Source of the DNA: Bacteroides helcogenes P 36-108
GTDB lineage: Bacteria; Bacteroidota; Bacteroidia; Bacteroidales; Bacteroidaceae
Assembly: GCF_000186225.1 (NCBI RefSeq)
Contig: NC_014933.1
Span: 868,001-932,000 of the forward strand
DNA: 64,000 nucleotides
Direction of reading: 5' to 3'
In this document: positions 16,175-25,238 of the stretch, piece by piece
Position numbering within the stretch: the first letter of the stretch is position 1
How the letters are laid out: each line of letters begins with the position of its first letter
Translations under genes and position numbers: made by a program
The notes under the pieces: model-generated
The model's database searches: none
Told to the model about the DNA's origin: nothing
What the model saw: the letters and a program-made list of their open reading frames with translations, nothing else

Positions 16175-19100
16175 TTATTTCACAAAATCCTTAGGCAAAA
16201 TACCAAATTGCTTCTGAAAACATTTAGTAAAATAAGAGGGAGTATTAAATCCTGTCATGTAACAAACCTCATTTACTTTGTATTCTCCTTCTTTCAGCAA
16301 TAATGCAGCCTTCTTCAAACGCTCCAGACGGATGTAATCGTTCGGCGTCATATCCAATACTCCTTTTATCTTCCGGTTCAAGCTGGAACGGCTCATATTC
16401 AGCAAACCTGCCATATCATCCAGGCAGAAGTCCGGATTCTGTAGGTTCTCAAGCACTACTTCATTCAGCATTTTGAGGAAAGCCTCATCCGCCTTCGTCA
16501 TTGCTATGCTATGGGTCTGCACAAAAGGAGAATGGGCAAAAGAAACACGCAACTTCTCTCTATTGCTCAATAAATTAGAAACACATACCCTTAAATACTC
16601 TACCGAGAACGGTTTCTCGATATAAACATCCGCACCCAACTTCATACCTTCTATTTTTGCTTGAAGAGTGGTCTTTGCCGTCAGCAATATGATAGGGATA
16701 TGGCTATAGTCAAGTTCCGATTTCAGACGTTCACACAATTCTAATCCGTCCATTTCGGGCATCATAATATCCGAAATAATAAGGTTTACCGTATGTTCCT
16801 CCAAAATATTCATAGCCTCAACCCCATTCATGGCTGTCAGCACCTGATACTCCGACGATAGTTGCTTGACAACAAACGCCTGCATTTCCAGACTATCCTC
16901 CACCACCAGGAGAGTGTAACGGCATTGATTTATAACAGCTTCCACCTCCCTCTTTTCAGCAGATTCTTCAGCCACCATCGGCTTTTTCTGTCCGATAGCC
17001 ACCGTTTGTACATGCTTCACCGGAATCGACAATACGAAGCAGTTATTCCTCATAGAATTCTCCATACACAAAGTCCCTTCATGGAGTTCGGCAAGCGAAC
17101 GCGCCAGCGCCAGTCCGATGCCCGTACCCGGTACGGAGCTCAACATACCGGCTTTGTATTGGATAAACGGTTTGAATATCTCCTCGCGCAGTTCCGCCGG
17201 AACCACAATTCCGTCATTACATACCGAAAAGAACAGTCTCTCCCCTTCGGCAAACAACTTGATGCGGATGTATGTATCGGAATATTTAATAGCGTTGGTC
17301 AACAGATTGCTGATAATCTTGGTCAAACCTTCCCTATCCACCGAAGCATACAGGCTTTCGGGAGAATCGATAGTCAGTTCCAACTCTTTCTGCCGCGCCA
17401 AAGGCCTAAAGCGCTTGTACGTTTTATGCAGTATATCCACCACATCACACTCCACAAAGTTCAGTTGGAATCCTTGTGTTTCCGTTTTCCGGAAATCAAG
17501 CAACTGGTTAACCAAATCGAGCAGACGGTTTGTATTCAAATCCATGATCTCAAGATCATCTCTAATCTCTTCAGAAACAGACTTGGACGTCAGGACATTC
17601 TCAAGTGGGCTCTTTATCAGTGTAAGTGGCGTACGTATTTCATGCGCCACATTCGTAAAGAAGTCTATCTTGGCCGTATAAAGTTCTCGTTCCTTCTCCC
17701 GTTCAAACTTCTCGATGGTCTGCTGGTGCTTCCGTTGGGTTCTCTTTCTGAAATAGAGAACAAAAGCAAGCAGCGAGCACAAAGCCAACACTATATAAAC
17801 AGCATAAGCAGATGCAGACAGATAAAAAGGAGGATGGATGCGTATAAAAAGCACGCGCTCTTCTTCGTTCCACTTCCCGTCACTGTTGGAACCTCTAATA
17901 CGCAATTTATAACTTCCGTATGGCAGATTAGAGTAGTTGATGATGGAATTCTTCCCTACTCCATACCATTCGCGATCAAAATCTTCCAGTTTATATTCCA
18001 ACCGATTCATTTCGGGAGCCTGATAGCTCAAAGCTGCAACCTGAAGAGAGAAAGAATTCTGGTCGGCATCCAGCTCTATTTCATCCGAATAAGTGATGCT
18101 TTTTTTCAATGGGGAATCAGGACTACTCACTGTCAGCGGCTTATTGAATAAATAAAAATCGGTAATAGCTACCGGAGGGAGAAAAGTGTTCTCGACAAAA
18201 GTCTCCGGGTCGAAGATGATAAAGCCGTTGATACTGCCCAAATAAATGCGCCCCCGGCTGTCACAATATCCCGACTGAAAATTGAATTGATTGCTCAACA
18301 GCCCGTTAGCAGTGGTATAGACATGCTTGCTTCCCGTATCCGGATTGAAGCAGACAAGTCCATGGTTCGTCGTAATCCACAGATTCCCCTTCTTATCTTC
18401 TACCATTTTATAGACAGTATTGCTTGGAAAACCTTTTAGCATATCATAACGGGTAAAGTTATCCGCCTCCGGATTATAGCGGCAAAAGCCTTCACCGAGC
18501 GTCATAAACCATAACCGCTTCTTGCTATCTTCATAGATACTGATTACCTTATTGTAGGAAAGAGAAGTAGGGTCATGTTCATCGGAAAGGTAGTTTTTCC
18601 ATTGCCGGGTGCGGACATTATAGCAAAACACGCCATTGGAGAAAGTCGCAAACCACAGATTGCCATTGAAATCTTCCAGGATATTGTAAGTAAACATATT
18701 CCTCAACTGCGGAATACGGGTAAAGTCATCAGAAGAACGATTGTACTTCAACAAGCCAGAGGTAGTACCTATCCATACATCGCCCGTAGTGGTTCGGCAA
18801 ATCGTAAAAACATCATTGGCCATCATCGAATTGTCGGCTTCGCCTTTAGAATAATGCTTCACTTGCTTGGTACGCAGATTTACCCGGTTTAGTCCGCCGG
18901 AGAAAGTACCCACCCACAAATCGTCTCCATCCAGACAAAGGCCATGCACATTCTTGTAGATGGCAGAATGTTCGAACGGTTCCAGCTTCCCGCTTGCCGG
19001 GTCAAAATTAAACAAGCCTTTATCCTCTGTGCCTATCCACAGTGTGCCGTCATTGCTCTGGCATATCTCGCGCACCCTGCGGCCAAACTGCCTGAGATCA

Positions 19101-20128
19101 TCTCTCGGATAGAATTTCTCAAAATAAGTCCACTGATACGGGTAATAGTTCACGCCGCCAAAGTACGAACCTATCCATACACCATTCTCCTTGTCACAGC
19201 AAAGCGAATAAATGGCATTATCCGACAAGGCATAGGAGTCATCCTGTCCGGGAACCGTCAGATGAGTCACTTTGCCACTCGTCAGATTGTATATATACAA
19301 CCCCAACTCCGTACCTGCCCACAATTCATCGTCCGATCGAAACTGCAAGGAGCGACAATAGGTATCTAAAAGCCTGCGTGTCTTACCCGTGGTAAAGTTT
19401 ATTTCGGTCAGTCCGTTGAGCGAGGCTACATAAACACAATTGTGCGGTCCGTTGACTTGCCAGTTGATAATATCTCCTTTAAATACTTCGTTCCCGTCCA
19501 CATCCTTGAAAGGTTGCAAGGGAGCCTCGAAGTCAGCCTTGGCACAATAAAGGTTATCGGCATACAGAGCCAGCCAACAAGTGTCCCCATTCATCCAGAA
19601 ACGGGTGACATTGGGCAGTCCCGAATCATGAAGATAGTTGCGTAACTTTTTTTTATCGTATTCGTAGCAGAACAATCCCTGATTCTCTACCGACATCCAG
19701 ATATTGTAGTGTTCGTCGCTTCCGATCATGGTCACGAAATCACGAATCACTGTTCCCTGGTCACTTACCAAATTGAAAGCAGTAAAAGAATCCAATACCG
19801 GATTATAGATAAAGATACCTCCATCGGTTCCTATCCAGATATTCCCTTCGTGGTCTTCATAAAGCGCCGTTATAAAGTTCTTACCCAAACCGGAATTCTC
19901 CTTCTTATACACACGAAAAGACAAGCCGTCATAACGGTTCAGTCCGTCTTTCGTGCCGAACCACATAAAGCCTTTCCTGTCTTGCAGAATCTGATATACA
20001 GTGTTCTGAGACAGTCCGTTCCGGACATCCATCGTTCTGAAATAGTAGTGAACAGTATTCTGCGCACAGACCGGCAATACCGGCAGGATGCACAGACAGA
20101 AAAAAAACTTCAGCATCGTCCGTTTCAT
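16175..20128 (-). CDS. Hybrid two-component system sensor-regulator (HTCS)
   Basis: 1317 residues joining a whole signalling chain. A signal peptide (1-22) is followed by about 14 periplasmic propeller repeats (about 30-660, with many G-x-x-W-I-G-T motifs), a Y_Y_Y domain (about 690-755), a membrane segment (about 772-792), a histidine kinase with the phospho-acceptor His in NVAHEIRTPL (about 829), an HATPase domain with the G-T-G-I-G-L-A-L box, a receiver with phospho-acceptor Asp in LIISDIMMPEMDG (about 1119), and a C-terminal AraC-type helix-turn-helix (about 1216-1317). It senses an oligosaccharide in the periplasm and activates the adjacent susC operon. It starts 37 nt after the GH2 gene, so the two are likely co-transcribed. 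Confidence 0.96.
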   Translation of the reverse strand: MKRTMLKFFFCLCILPVLPVCAQNTVHYYFRTMDVRNGLSQNTVYQILQDRKGFMWFGTKDGLNRYDGLSFRVYKKENSGLGKNFITALYEDHEGNIWIGTDGGIFIYNPVLDSFTAFNLVSDQGTVIRDFVTMIGSDEHYNIWMSVENQGLFCYEYDKKKLRNYLHDSGLPNVTRFWMNGDTCWLALYADNLYCAKADFEAPLQPFKDVDGNEVFKGDIINWQVNGPHNCVYVASLNGLTEINFTTGKTRRLLDTYCRSLQFRSDDELWAGTELGLYIYNLTSGKVTHLTVPGQDDSYALSDNAIYSLCCDKENGVWIGSYFGGVNYYPYQWTYFEKFYPRDDLRQFGRRVREICQSNDGTLWIGTEDKGLFNFDPASGKLEPFEHSAIYKNVHGLCLDGDDLWVGTFSGGLNRVNLRTKQVKHYSKGEADNSMMANDVFTICRTTTGDVWIGTTSGLLKYNRSSDDFTRIPQLRNMFTYNILEDFNGNLWFATFSNGVFCYNVRTRQWKNYLSDEHDPTSLSYNKVISIYEDSKKRLWFMTLGEGFCRYNPEADNFTRYDMLKGFPSNTVYKMVEDKKGNLWITTNHGLVCFNPDTGSKHVYTTANGLLSNQFNFQSGYCDSRGRIYLGSINGFIIFDPETFVENTFLPPVAITDFYLFNKPLTVSSPDSPLKKSITYSDEIELDADQNSFSLQVAALSYQAPEMNRLEYKLEDFDREWYGVGKNSIINYSNLPYGSYKLRIRGSNSDGKWNEEERVLFIRIHPPFYLSASAYAVYIVLALCSLLAFVLYFRKRTQRKHQQTIEKFEREKERELYTAKIDFFTNVAHEIRTPLTLIKSPLENVLTSKSVSEEIRDDLEIMDLNTNRLLDLVNQLLDFRKTETQGFQLNFVECDVVDILHKTYKRFRPLARQKELELTIDSPESLYASVDREGLTKIISNLLTNAIKYSDTYIRIKLFAEGERLFFSVCNDGIVVPAELREEIFKPFIQYKAGMLSSVPGTGIGLALARSLAELHEGTLCMENSMRNNCFVLSIPVKHVQTVAIGQKKPMVAEESAEKREVEAVINQCRYTLLVVEDSLEMQAFVVKQLSSEYQVLTAMNGVEAMNILEEHTVNLIISDIMMPEMDGLELCERLKSELDYSHIPIILLTAKTTLQAKIEGMKLGADVYIEKPFSVEYLRVCVSNLLSNREKLRVSFAHSPFVQTHSIAMTKADEAFLKMLNEVVLENLQNPDFCLDDMAGLLNMSRSSLNRKIKGVLDMTPNDYIRLERLKKAALLLKEGEYKVNEVCYMTGFNTPSYFTKCFQKQFGILPKDFVK

Positions 20129-20165
20129 AAGCCTTGCCTTGTTATACAGTTGTGGACTAAAATAG

Positions 20166-21980
20166 CTATTTCAATGCATTACAGATGCGCGTATTCACAT
20201 CTTTAACACGCTGCTTATCCAATTTTATGACTTTGCGGTCGTAGGTCATCAAGCCGTTCACTTCCACTTCCACGTCCGTGGTCTGTGTATAGACAGCCGC
20301 CGATAAACCCTTGTCTATCAACTTGTACAGCATATCGGCATACTTCACATACTCATCCGTCGCCTCTTTGGACGAATTGAACTGAATATATCCCCAATTG
20401 CGGTTTGGCTCCCAAAGGTGTTCTTTCAGCACAAGGCCGATGCCGCCATATTCGCCCAAGACCGTCACACGCTGGGCATCATACAGGTACATTTCCGGCT
20501 CCGGATAGTTATGAAGGTCAAGCATGTCACCACAAGTATAGTGATTGCCTCCACTTGCTGGATTCACCAGACGTGTCGGATCATGCTGCTTGGTCCATTC
20601 GGCTATCTCCGAGGTCTTGAACTGCCCCCAAGCCTCATTGAATGGAACCCATGTGCCAATGCAGGGATAAGAATAAAGACAGTCCATTATTTCTTTCCAT
20701 TCCTTGCGGTAATAAGCCTCAGACTCGGCAGAACGCTTCATCTCAATGCCGTCAAAGTATTTGCGGCTCTGCCATTCGGGGCTATGGTCGCCACTCGGCA
20801 TGTCTTGCCATACAATGATTCCAAGTCTGTCGCAATGCATATACCAACGTGCCGGCTCTACCTTTATATGCTTGCGAATCATATTAAAACCGAACTCTTT
20901 CGTCTTTTGCACATCATACAGTAAAGCCTCATCCGTAGGGGCAGTGTACAGTCCGTCAGGCCACCATCCCTGATCCAGCGGACCGAACTGAAACAACGGC
21001 TTATTATTCAGTTCCAAACGTACAATTCCATCTGTGTCACGGCGAGTAGAATACTTACGCATAGCCGCGTAACTATCCACTTTGTCCACCACCTTACCGT
21101 CATTTTTCAAAACTACTTTCAGCGTATAAAGGAAAGGGGATTCAGGACTCCATAGTTTAGAGTCTTCCGGCATGGCTATTTCCACAGCTTCTGCATTCAC
21201 ACTTTTTCCGATAGCCACCAAGTGGTCACCGTCATAAACACCTACCTCGACAAGACCAGAAAGCGCGTCCGTACTAAGCTCAGCCTTCACAATCAACAGG
21301 TTATTGTCAATATCGGGTGTAATGCGCAGATGTTCGATATGCTTGCCCGCCACAGGTTCCAGCCATACTGTTTGCCAGATACCACTTACAGGCGTATACC
21401 AGATGCCATGTGGTTTGCTGATTTGCTTGCCTCGCGGCTGAGGTCCTTTATCTGTAGGATCCCAGACTTTTACAACCAGATTATTAGTTCCTTTAACCGA
21501 TAAGGCCTCCGTTATGTCAAAAGAAAACGGAGTGAACCCGCCAGTATGGCTACCCACTTTGACTCCATTCACCCAAACGTCGGTTTTCCAGTCCACAGCC
21601 CCGAAATGCAACAAGACCTGTTTCCCTTTCCAGGCTGAAGGAACCTCAAAAGTCCGTTGATAAACCAGTTCCTGGTTTTCGTTCACACGCTTTCCTACTC
21701 CCGACAAAGAGGACTCCACAGCAAAAGGAACTAAAATCTCCCCATCAAACCGGGGCGGAATGCGTTTTCCTTTATCGATAATAGCATAGTTCCATAATCC
21801 GTTCAAGTTCTTCCAATCACTCCGTTCCATGATAGGCCGGGGGTACTCGGGAAGTACATTGATCACGTCTATCCGGGATGCCCATTCTGTTTTGATTTTA
21901 TCACCTACCGGCTTCCATTGTGCCGAGCTACCGATTACAAACAACGTCAAGAATGACGATAAGAGGAAAATTCGTCTCAT
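20166..21980 (-). CDS. GH2 family glycosidase (beta-galactosidase-like), secreted
   Basis: 604 residues with a Sec signal peptide (cleavage near GSSAQ). The GH2 plan is visible: N-terminal jelly-roll sugar-binding domain (about 40-220, with the LHFGAVDWKTDVWVNGVKVG block), an immunoglobulin-like domain (about 225-320), and a TIM barrel with the acid/base Glu in WVPFNEAWG (about 448) and a probable nucleophile Glu in VLGEYGG (about 512). The enzyme lacks the extra C-terminal domains of LacZ. It probably removes beta-galactosyl, beta-glucuronyl or alpha-arabinopyranosyl units; which one cannot be told here. It is upstream of and probably co-transcribed with the HTCS gene. Confidence 0.92.
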   Translation of the reverse strand: MRRIFLLSSFLTLFVIGSSAQWKPVGDKIKTEWASRIDVINVLPEYPRPIMERSDWKNLNGLWNYAIIDKGKRIPPRFDGEILVPFAVESSLSGVGKRVNENQELVYQRTFEVPSAWKGKQVLLHFGAVDWKTDVWVNGVKVGSHTGGFTPFSFDITEALSVKGTNNLVVKVWDPTDKGPQPRGKQISKPHGIWYTPVSGIWQTVWLEPVAGKHIEHLRITPDIDNNLLIVKAELSTDALSGLVEVGVYDGDHLVAIGKSVNAEAVEIAMPEDSKLWSPESPFLYTLKVVLKNDGKVVDKVDSYAAMRKYSTRRDTDGIVRLELNNKPLFQFGPLDQGWWPDGLYTAPTDEALLYDVQKTKEFGFNMIRKHIKVEPARWYMHCDRLGIIVWQDMPSGDHSPEWQSRKYFDGIEMKRSAESEAYYRKEWKEIMDCLYSYPCIGTWVPFNEAWGQFKTSEIAEWTKQHDPTRLVNPASGGNHYTCGDMLDLHNYPEPEMYLYDAQRVTVLGEYGGIGLVLKEHLWEPNRNWGYIQFNSSKEATDEYVKYADMLYKLIDKGLSAAVYTQTTDVEVEVNGLMTYDRKVIKLDKQRVKDVNTRICNALK

Positions 21981-22011
21981 GGTACTATCATATTATTAGT
22001 TTCAACTGAAG

Positions 22012-22019
22012 CAAAGATA
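22012..22019 (-). promoter_or_regulatory. -7 box (TATCTTTG) of the GH2-HTCS unit
   Basis: TATCTTTG on the minus strand, 31 nt before the GH2 ATG at 21980. The upstream -33 region has no exact TTTG at 19-21 nt. Confidence 0.6.
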
Positions 22020-22730
22020 GGCCGATCCGAAAAAATTTAATAGAAATATTGAACCAATAAATAGAACGTATATACTTTCTTCTTAGCATTTTTTTATTGG
22101 AAAGTAGTTATAAAGGCTTATACAGAGATGAAATGTTGCTTATTGGCAATGATTACCGGATTTCATTGTTTATATGTTTCGAGTACGCCTTACTAAATTT
22201 TTATAATATATTTACTATCAGGACATTAATTATATAAAAAAGCATAGGCAAATGTAGGTTGTTTTTTACTTTTCCTACCTCTCATCTACAATCTTTTCTC
22301 CTCAATTTCCACACAATCAAACAAAAAGTACTTGCTTCACCTACCACCTTCCCCTTCGGGTTCTCCTCTCAAGAAGAGAAAGATTGAAATACCACTGCTA
22401 ATTAATAGAACTCACTGTTGCGGAGCAACGCCTTATACAAAGAGACATCTTATATATGGCAAGAACAGTTTTAAGGCAATGTTTTGCTCTCTTTTAGGCA
22501 GATATTCCCGTCGTTAAATAAAAGCAATACCACTTCAAGATACTGCTTTCAGAATTGTTGTTCTCTGGTTGAAATGCATGTTATTGCAGAAGCTTAAAGA
22601 TATACATCATAGAATGCAGAGAATGATTTCAGACTAAAGAGTATAAAAAATTAAAGAATCATCCATATAATAAAAGTTGAAATATAGATGCATTCGATGA
22701 ACTGAGCATGAAGAACCGCAACTTTTTCGT
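22020..22730. other. Gene-free gap between GH2 and mnmG promoters
   Basis: About 700 bp of mostly AT-rich sequence. I see no gene, tRNA or strong terminator. A local GC-richer patch at about 22335-22440 contains a small hairpin, GTTGC/GCAAC near 22418-22430, but no supportable coding frame or transposon end. Confidence 0.6.
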
Positions 22731-22738
22731 AACTTTGT
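22731..22738 (+). promoter_or_regulatory. -7 box (TAACTTTG) of mnmG
   Basis: TAACTTTG lies 25 nt before the mnmG ATG. No clear -33 element at the expected distance. Confidence 0.6.
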
Positions 22739-22763
22739 GCGGTTTTAAAACTACACTGAACGA

Positions 22764-24638
22764 ATGGATTTTAAATATGACGTTATTGTAATCGGAGCCG
22801 GACACGCTGGATGTGAAGCTGCTGCCGCTGCCGCAAACATGGGTTCAAAGACTTGTCTCATCACAATGGATATGAACAAGATCGGGCAGATGAGTTGCAA
22901 TCCCGCAGTAGGAGGCATCGCCAAAGGGCAAATAGTACGCGAAATAGATGCATTGGGGGGCTATATGGGACTGGTAACAGACCGGACTGCCATCCAGTTT
23001 CGCATATTGAACCGTTCCAAGGGTCCTGCCATGTGGAGCCCGCGTGCACAATGCGACCGCAATAAGTTTATCTGGGCTTGGCGAGAAATATTGGAAAACA
23101 CGCCGAACCTGCATATCTGGCAAGATACCGTACGTGAAATTCTCGTTGAAAACGGAGAAGTTGTAGGGCTGGTCACCTTCTGGGGAGTTACCTTCCATGC
23201 TAAATGCATTGTGCTTACCGCAGGAACTTTCCTCAACGGGCTGATGCACGTAGGTCGCACCATGCTTCCCGGCGGACGCATGGCCGAACCCGCATCATAT
23301 GAACTGACTGAATCCATTGCAAAGCACGGCATCACTTACGGACGTATGAAAACAGGCACGCCTGTACGGATTGACGGACGAAGTGTGCATTACGAGCTGA
23401 TGGACATTCAGGACGGCGAAAATGACTTCCATAAATTCTCTTTCATGAATACCGGAGTCCGCCATCTGAAACAGCTTCCCTGCTGGACCTGCTTCACCAA
23501 CGAAGAGACACATCACATCTTGCGGGAAGGATTGCCGGATTCTCCCCTTTTCAACGGACAAATTCAAAGCATAGGACCACGCTATTGCCCAAGCATAGAA
23601 ACCAAAATCGTGACTTTCCCCGACAAGCCGCAACATCAACTATTTCTGGAACCGGAAGGTGAAACCACACAAGAACTTTATCTGAACGGCTTTTCCTCCT
23701 CACTTCCGATGGACATACAGATTGCAGCATTGAAAAAGATACCGGCATTCAAAGATCTGATCATCTACCGTCCCGGCTATGCCATAGAGTACGACTACTT
23801 TGACCCCACCCAGTTGAAACATACGCTGGAAACGAAGAAAATCAAAAATCTGTTCTTTGCCGGACAAGTAAACGGAACCACCGGCTACGAAGAAGCTGCC
23901 GGACAAGGTATCATTGCCGGCATCAATGCGCACATCAACTGTCATGGCGGAGAGCCGTTTACCCTGGCACGCGATGAAGCATATATCGGTGTTTTAATCG
24001 ACGATTTGGTAACTAAAGGAGTGGATGAGCCTTATCGTATGTTTACTTCACGTGCCGAGTATCGCATCCTTCTCCGTATGGATGACGCAGATATGCGACT
24101 TACCGAAAAGGCATGGAAATTGGGACTTGTCAAGGAAGATCGCTATGAGTTACTAAGACAGAAGCGTGAGGCCGTCAGTCACATTATAAACTTTGCACGT
24201 GATTATTCGATGAAACCAACATTAATCAATCCGATACTGGAACAGCTTGGCACTACTCCCCTTCGGCAAGGATGCAAACTGATAGATTTGATAAACCGTC
24301 CACAAATTACAATTGATAATATGGCTGTACACGTCAGTGCCCTCAAGCGTGAATTGGATAAAGTAAACGACAGAAAAGAAGAAATCATCGAAGCTGCGGA
24401 GATTCTCATAAAGTACGAAGGATATATAGGACGCGAACGAATCATTGCGGACAAACTGGCAAGACTGGAAAGCATAAAGATAAAAGGAAAGTTTGACTAT
24501 AATTCAATCCAATCTCTTTCTACAGAAGCCAGACAAAAGCTGACAAAGATAGATCCGGAAACAATAGCCCAAGCAAGCCGTATTCCGGGAATATCTCCGA
24601 GTGACGTCAACGTGTTATTGGTACTTTGCGGGCGATAA
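22764..24638 (+). CDS. mnmG: tRNA uridine-34 carboxymethylaminomethyl modification enzyme MnmG
   Basis: 624 residues, the usual length. The FAD-binding motif GAGHAGCEAA is at the start, followed by the family blocks CNPAVGGIAKGQIVREIDALGG, GRMKTGTPVRIDG, and IETKIVTFPDK, and the C-terminal helical domain ending in SRIPGISPSDVNVLLVLCGR. With MnmE it adds the carboxymethylaminomethyl group to U34 of several tRNAs in the cytoplasm. In many bacteria the gene (also called gidA) is near the replication origin, and here a parS-like site follows immediately. It heads a plus-strand housekeeping series with apt and uvrC. Confidence 0.97.
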   Translation: MDFKYDVIVIGAGHAGCEAAAAAANMGSKTCLITMDMNKIGQMSCNPAVGGIAKGQIVREIDALGGYMGLVTDRTAIQFRILNRSKGPAMWSPRAQCDRNKFIWAWREILENTPNLHIWQDTVREILVENGEVVGLVTFWGVTFHAKCIVLTAGTFLNGLMHVGRTMLPGGRMAEPASYELTESIAKHGITYGRMKTGTPVRIDGRSVHYELMDIQDGENDFHKFSFMNTGVRHLKQLPCWTCFTNEETHHILREGLPDSPLFNGQIQSIGPRYCPSIETKIVTFPDKPQHQLFLEPEGETTQELYLNGFSSSLPMDIQIAALKKIPAFKDLIIYRPGYAIEYDYFDPTQLKHTLETKKIKNLFFAGQVNGTTGYEEAAGQGIIAGINAHINCHGGEPFTLARDEAYIGVLIDDLVTKGVDEPYRMFTSRAEYRILLRMDDADMRLTEKAWKLGLVKEDRYELLRQKREAVSHIINFARDYSMKPTLINPILEQLGTTPLRQGCKLIDLINRPQITIDNMAVHVSALKRELDKVNDRKEEIIEAAEILIKYEGYIGRERIIADKLARLESIKIKGKFDYNSIQSLSTEARQKLTKIDPETIAQASRIPGISPSDVNVLLVLCGR

Positions 24639-24645
24639 GAGGCAA

Positions 24646-24661
24646 AGTTCCACGTGAAACA
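24646..24661. other. parS: parS-like centromere site (ParB binding)
   Basis: AGTTCCACGTGAAACA differs from the widely conserved chromosomal parS consensus TGTTNCACGTGAAACA only at the first base. The central CACGTG palindrome and both GTT/AAC-type arms are intact. It lies in the 56-bp gap between mnmG and apt, eight bases after the mnmG stop. ParB/Spo0J loads here to organise and segregate the origin region. None of the other CACGTG hexamers I looked at in this window carries matching arms on both sides. Confidence 0.75.
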
Positions 24662-24694
24662 AACAATTCAATAAATATATTAAATAAACTGATT

Positions 24695-25219
24695 ATGAGC
24701 AAAGAAACACTCATCAAGAGCATTCGGGAAATCCCCGACTTTCCCATACCGGGAATCCTGTTTTACGATGTAACTACTTTATTTAAAGATCCGGCTGCAT
24801 TGCAAGAACTGTCAGACACATTATACGAAATGTATAAGGACAAAGGCATAACCAAAGTAGTAGGCATAGAATCCAGAGGATTTATTATGGGCCCCATTCT
24901 TGCGACCAGATTAGGAGCCGGCTTTATTCCAATCCGCAAGCCGGGGAAACTGCCTGCCGAAACAATAGAAGAAAGCTACGATAAAGAATATGGCAAAGAC
25001 ACTGTGCAGATGCACAAAGATGCGATCAACGAAAATGACGTCATTTTATTGCACGATGACCTTTTGGCAACAGGAGGCACTATGAAAGCCGCCTGCAAGC
25101 TGGTGGAGCAGATGAGTCCCAAAAAGGTTTATGTCAACTTCATCATCGAGCTAAAAGATCTCCACGGAAAAGATGTATTCAGCAAAAACGTCGAAGTGGA
25201 ATCCGTGTTGTCGCTATAA
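24695..25219 (+). CDS. apt: Adenine phosphoribosyltransferase
   Basis: 174 residues from the ATG at 24695; an upstream frame extension overlaps mnmG and lacks homology, so it is not used. Family features are DFPIPGILFYDVTTLFKDP near the start, IESRGFIMGPILATRLGAGF with the hood/flexible-loop region, and the PRPP-binding loop VILLHDDLLATGGTMKAA (about 110-127). It makes AMP from adenine and PRPP in purine salvage. The parS-like site lies in its 5' gap. It is followed by uvrC after 19 nt. Confidence 0.96.
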   Translation: MSKETLIKSIREIPDFPIPGILFYDVTTLFKDPAALQELSDTLYEMYKDKGITKVVGIESRGFIMGPILATRLGAGFIPIRKPGKLPAETIEESYDKEYGKDTVQMHKDAINENDVILLHDDLLATGGTMKAACKLVEQMSPKKVYVNFIIELKDLHGKDVFSKNVEVESVLSL

Positions 25220-25238
25220 ACACTCGCTTCACTTTCTT

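Noticed and set aside
16862..18151. 429-codon plus-strand frame inside the HTCS gene
   Set aside because: Antisense of the kinase and receiver domains, which have all conserved motifs.
22335..22520. Possible small gene or transposon remnant before mnmG
   Set aside because: The 61-codon frame has no recognisable motif, start signal or terminal repeats.
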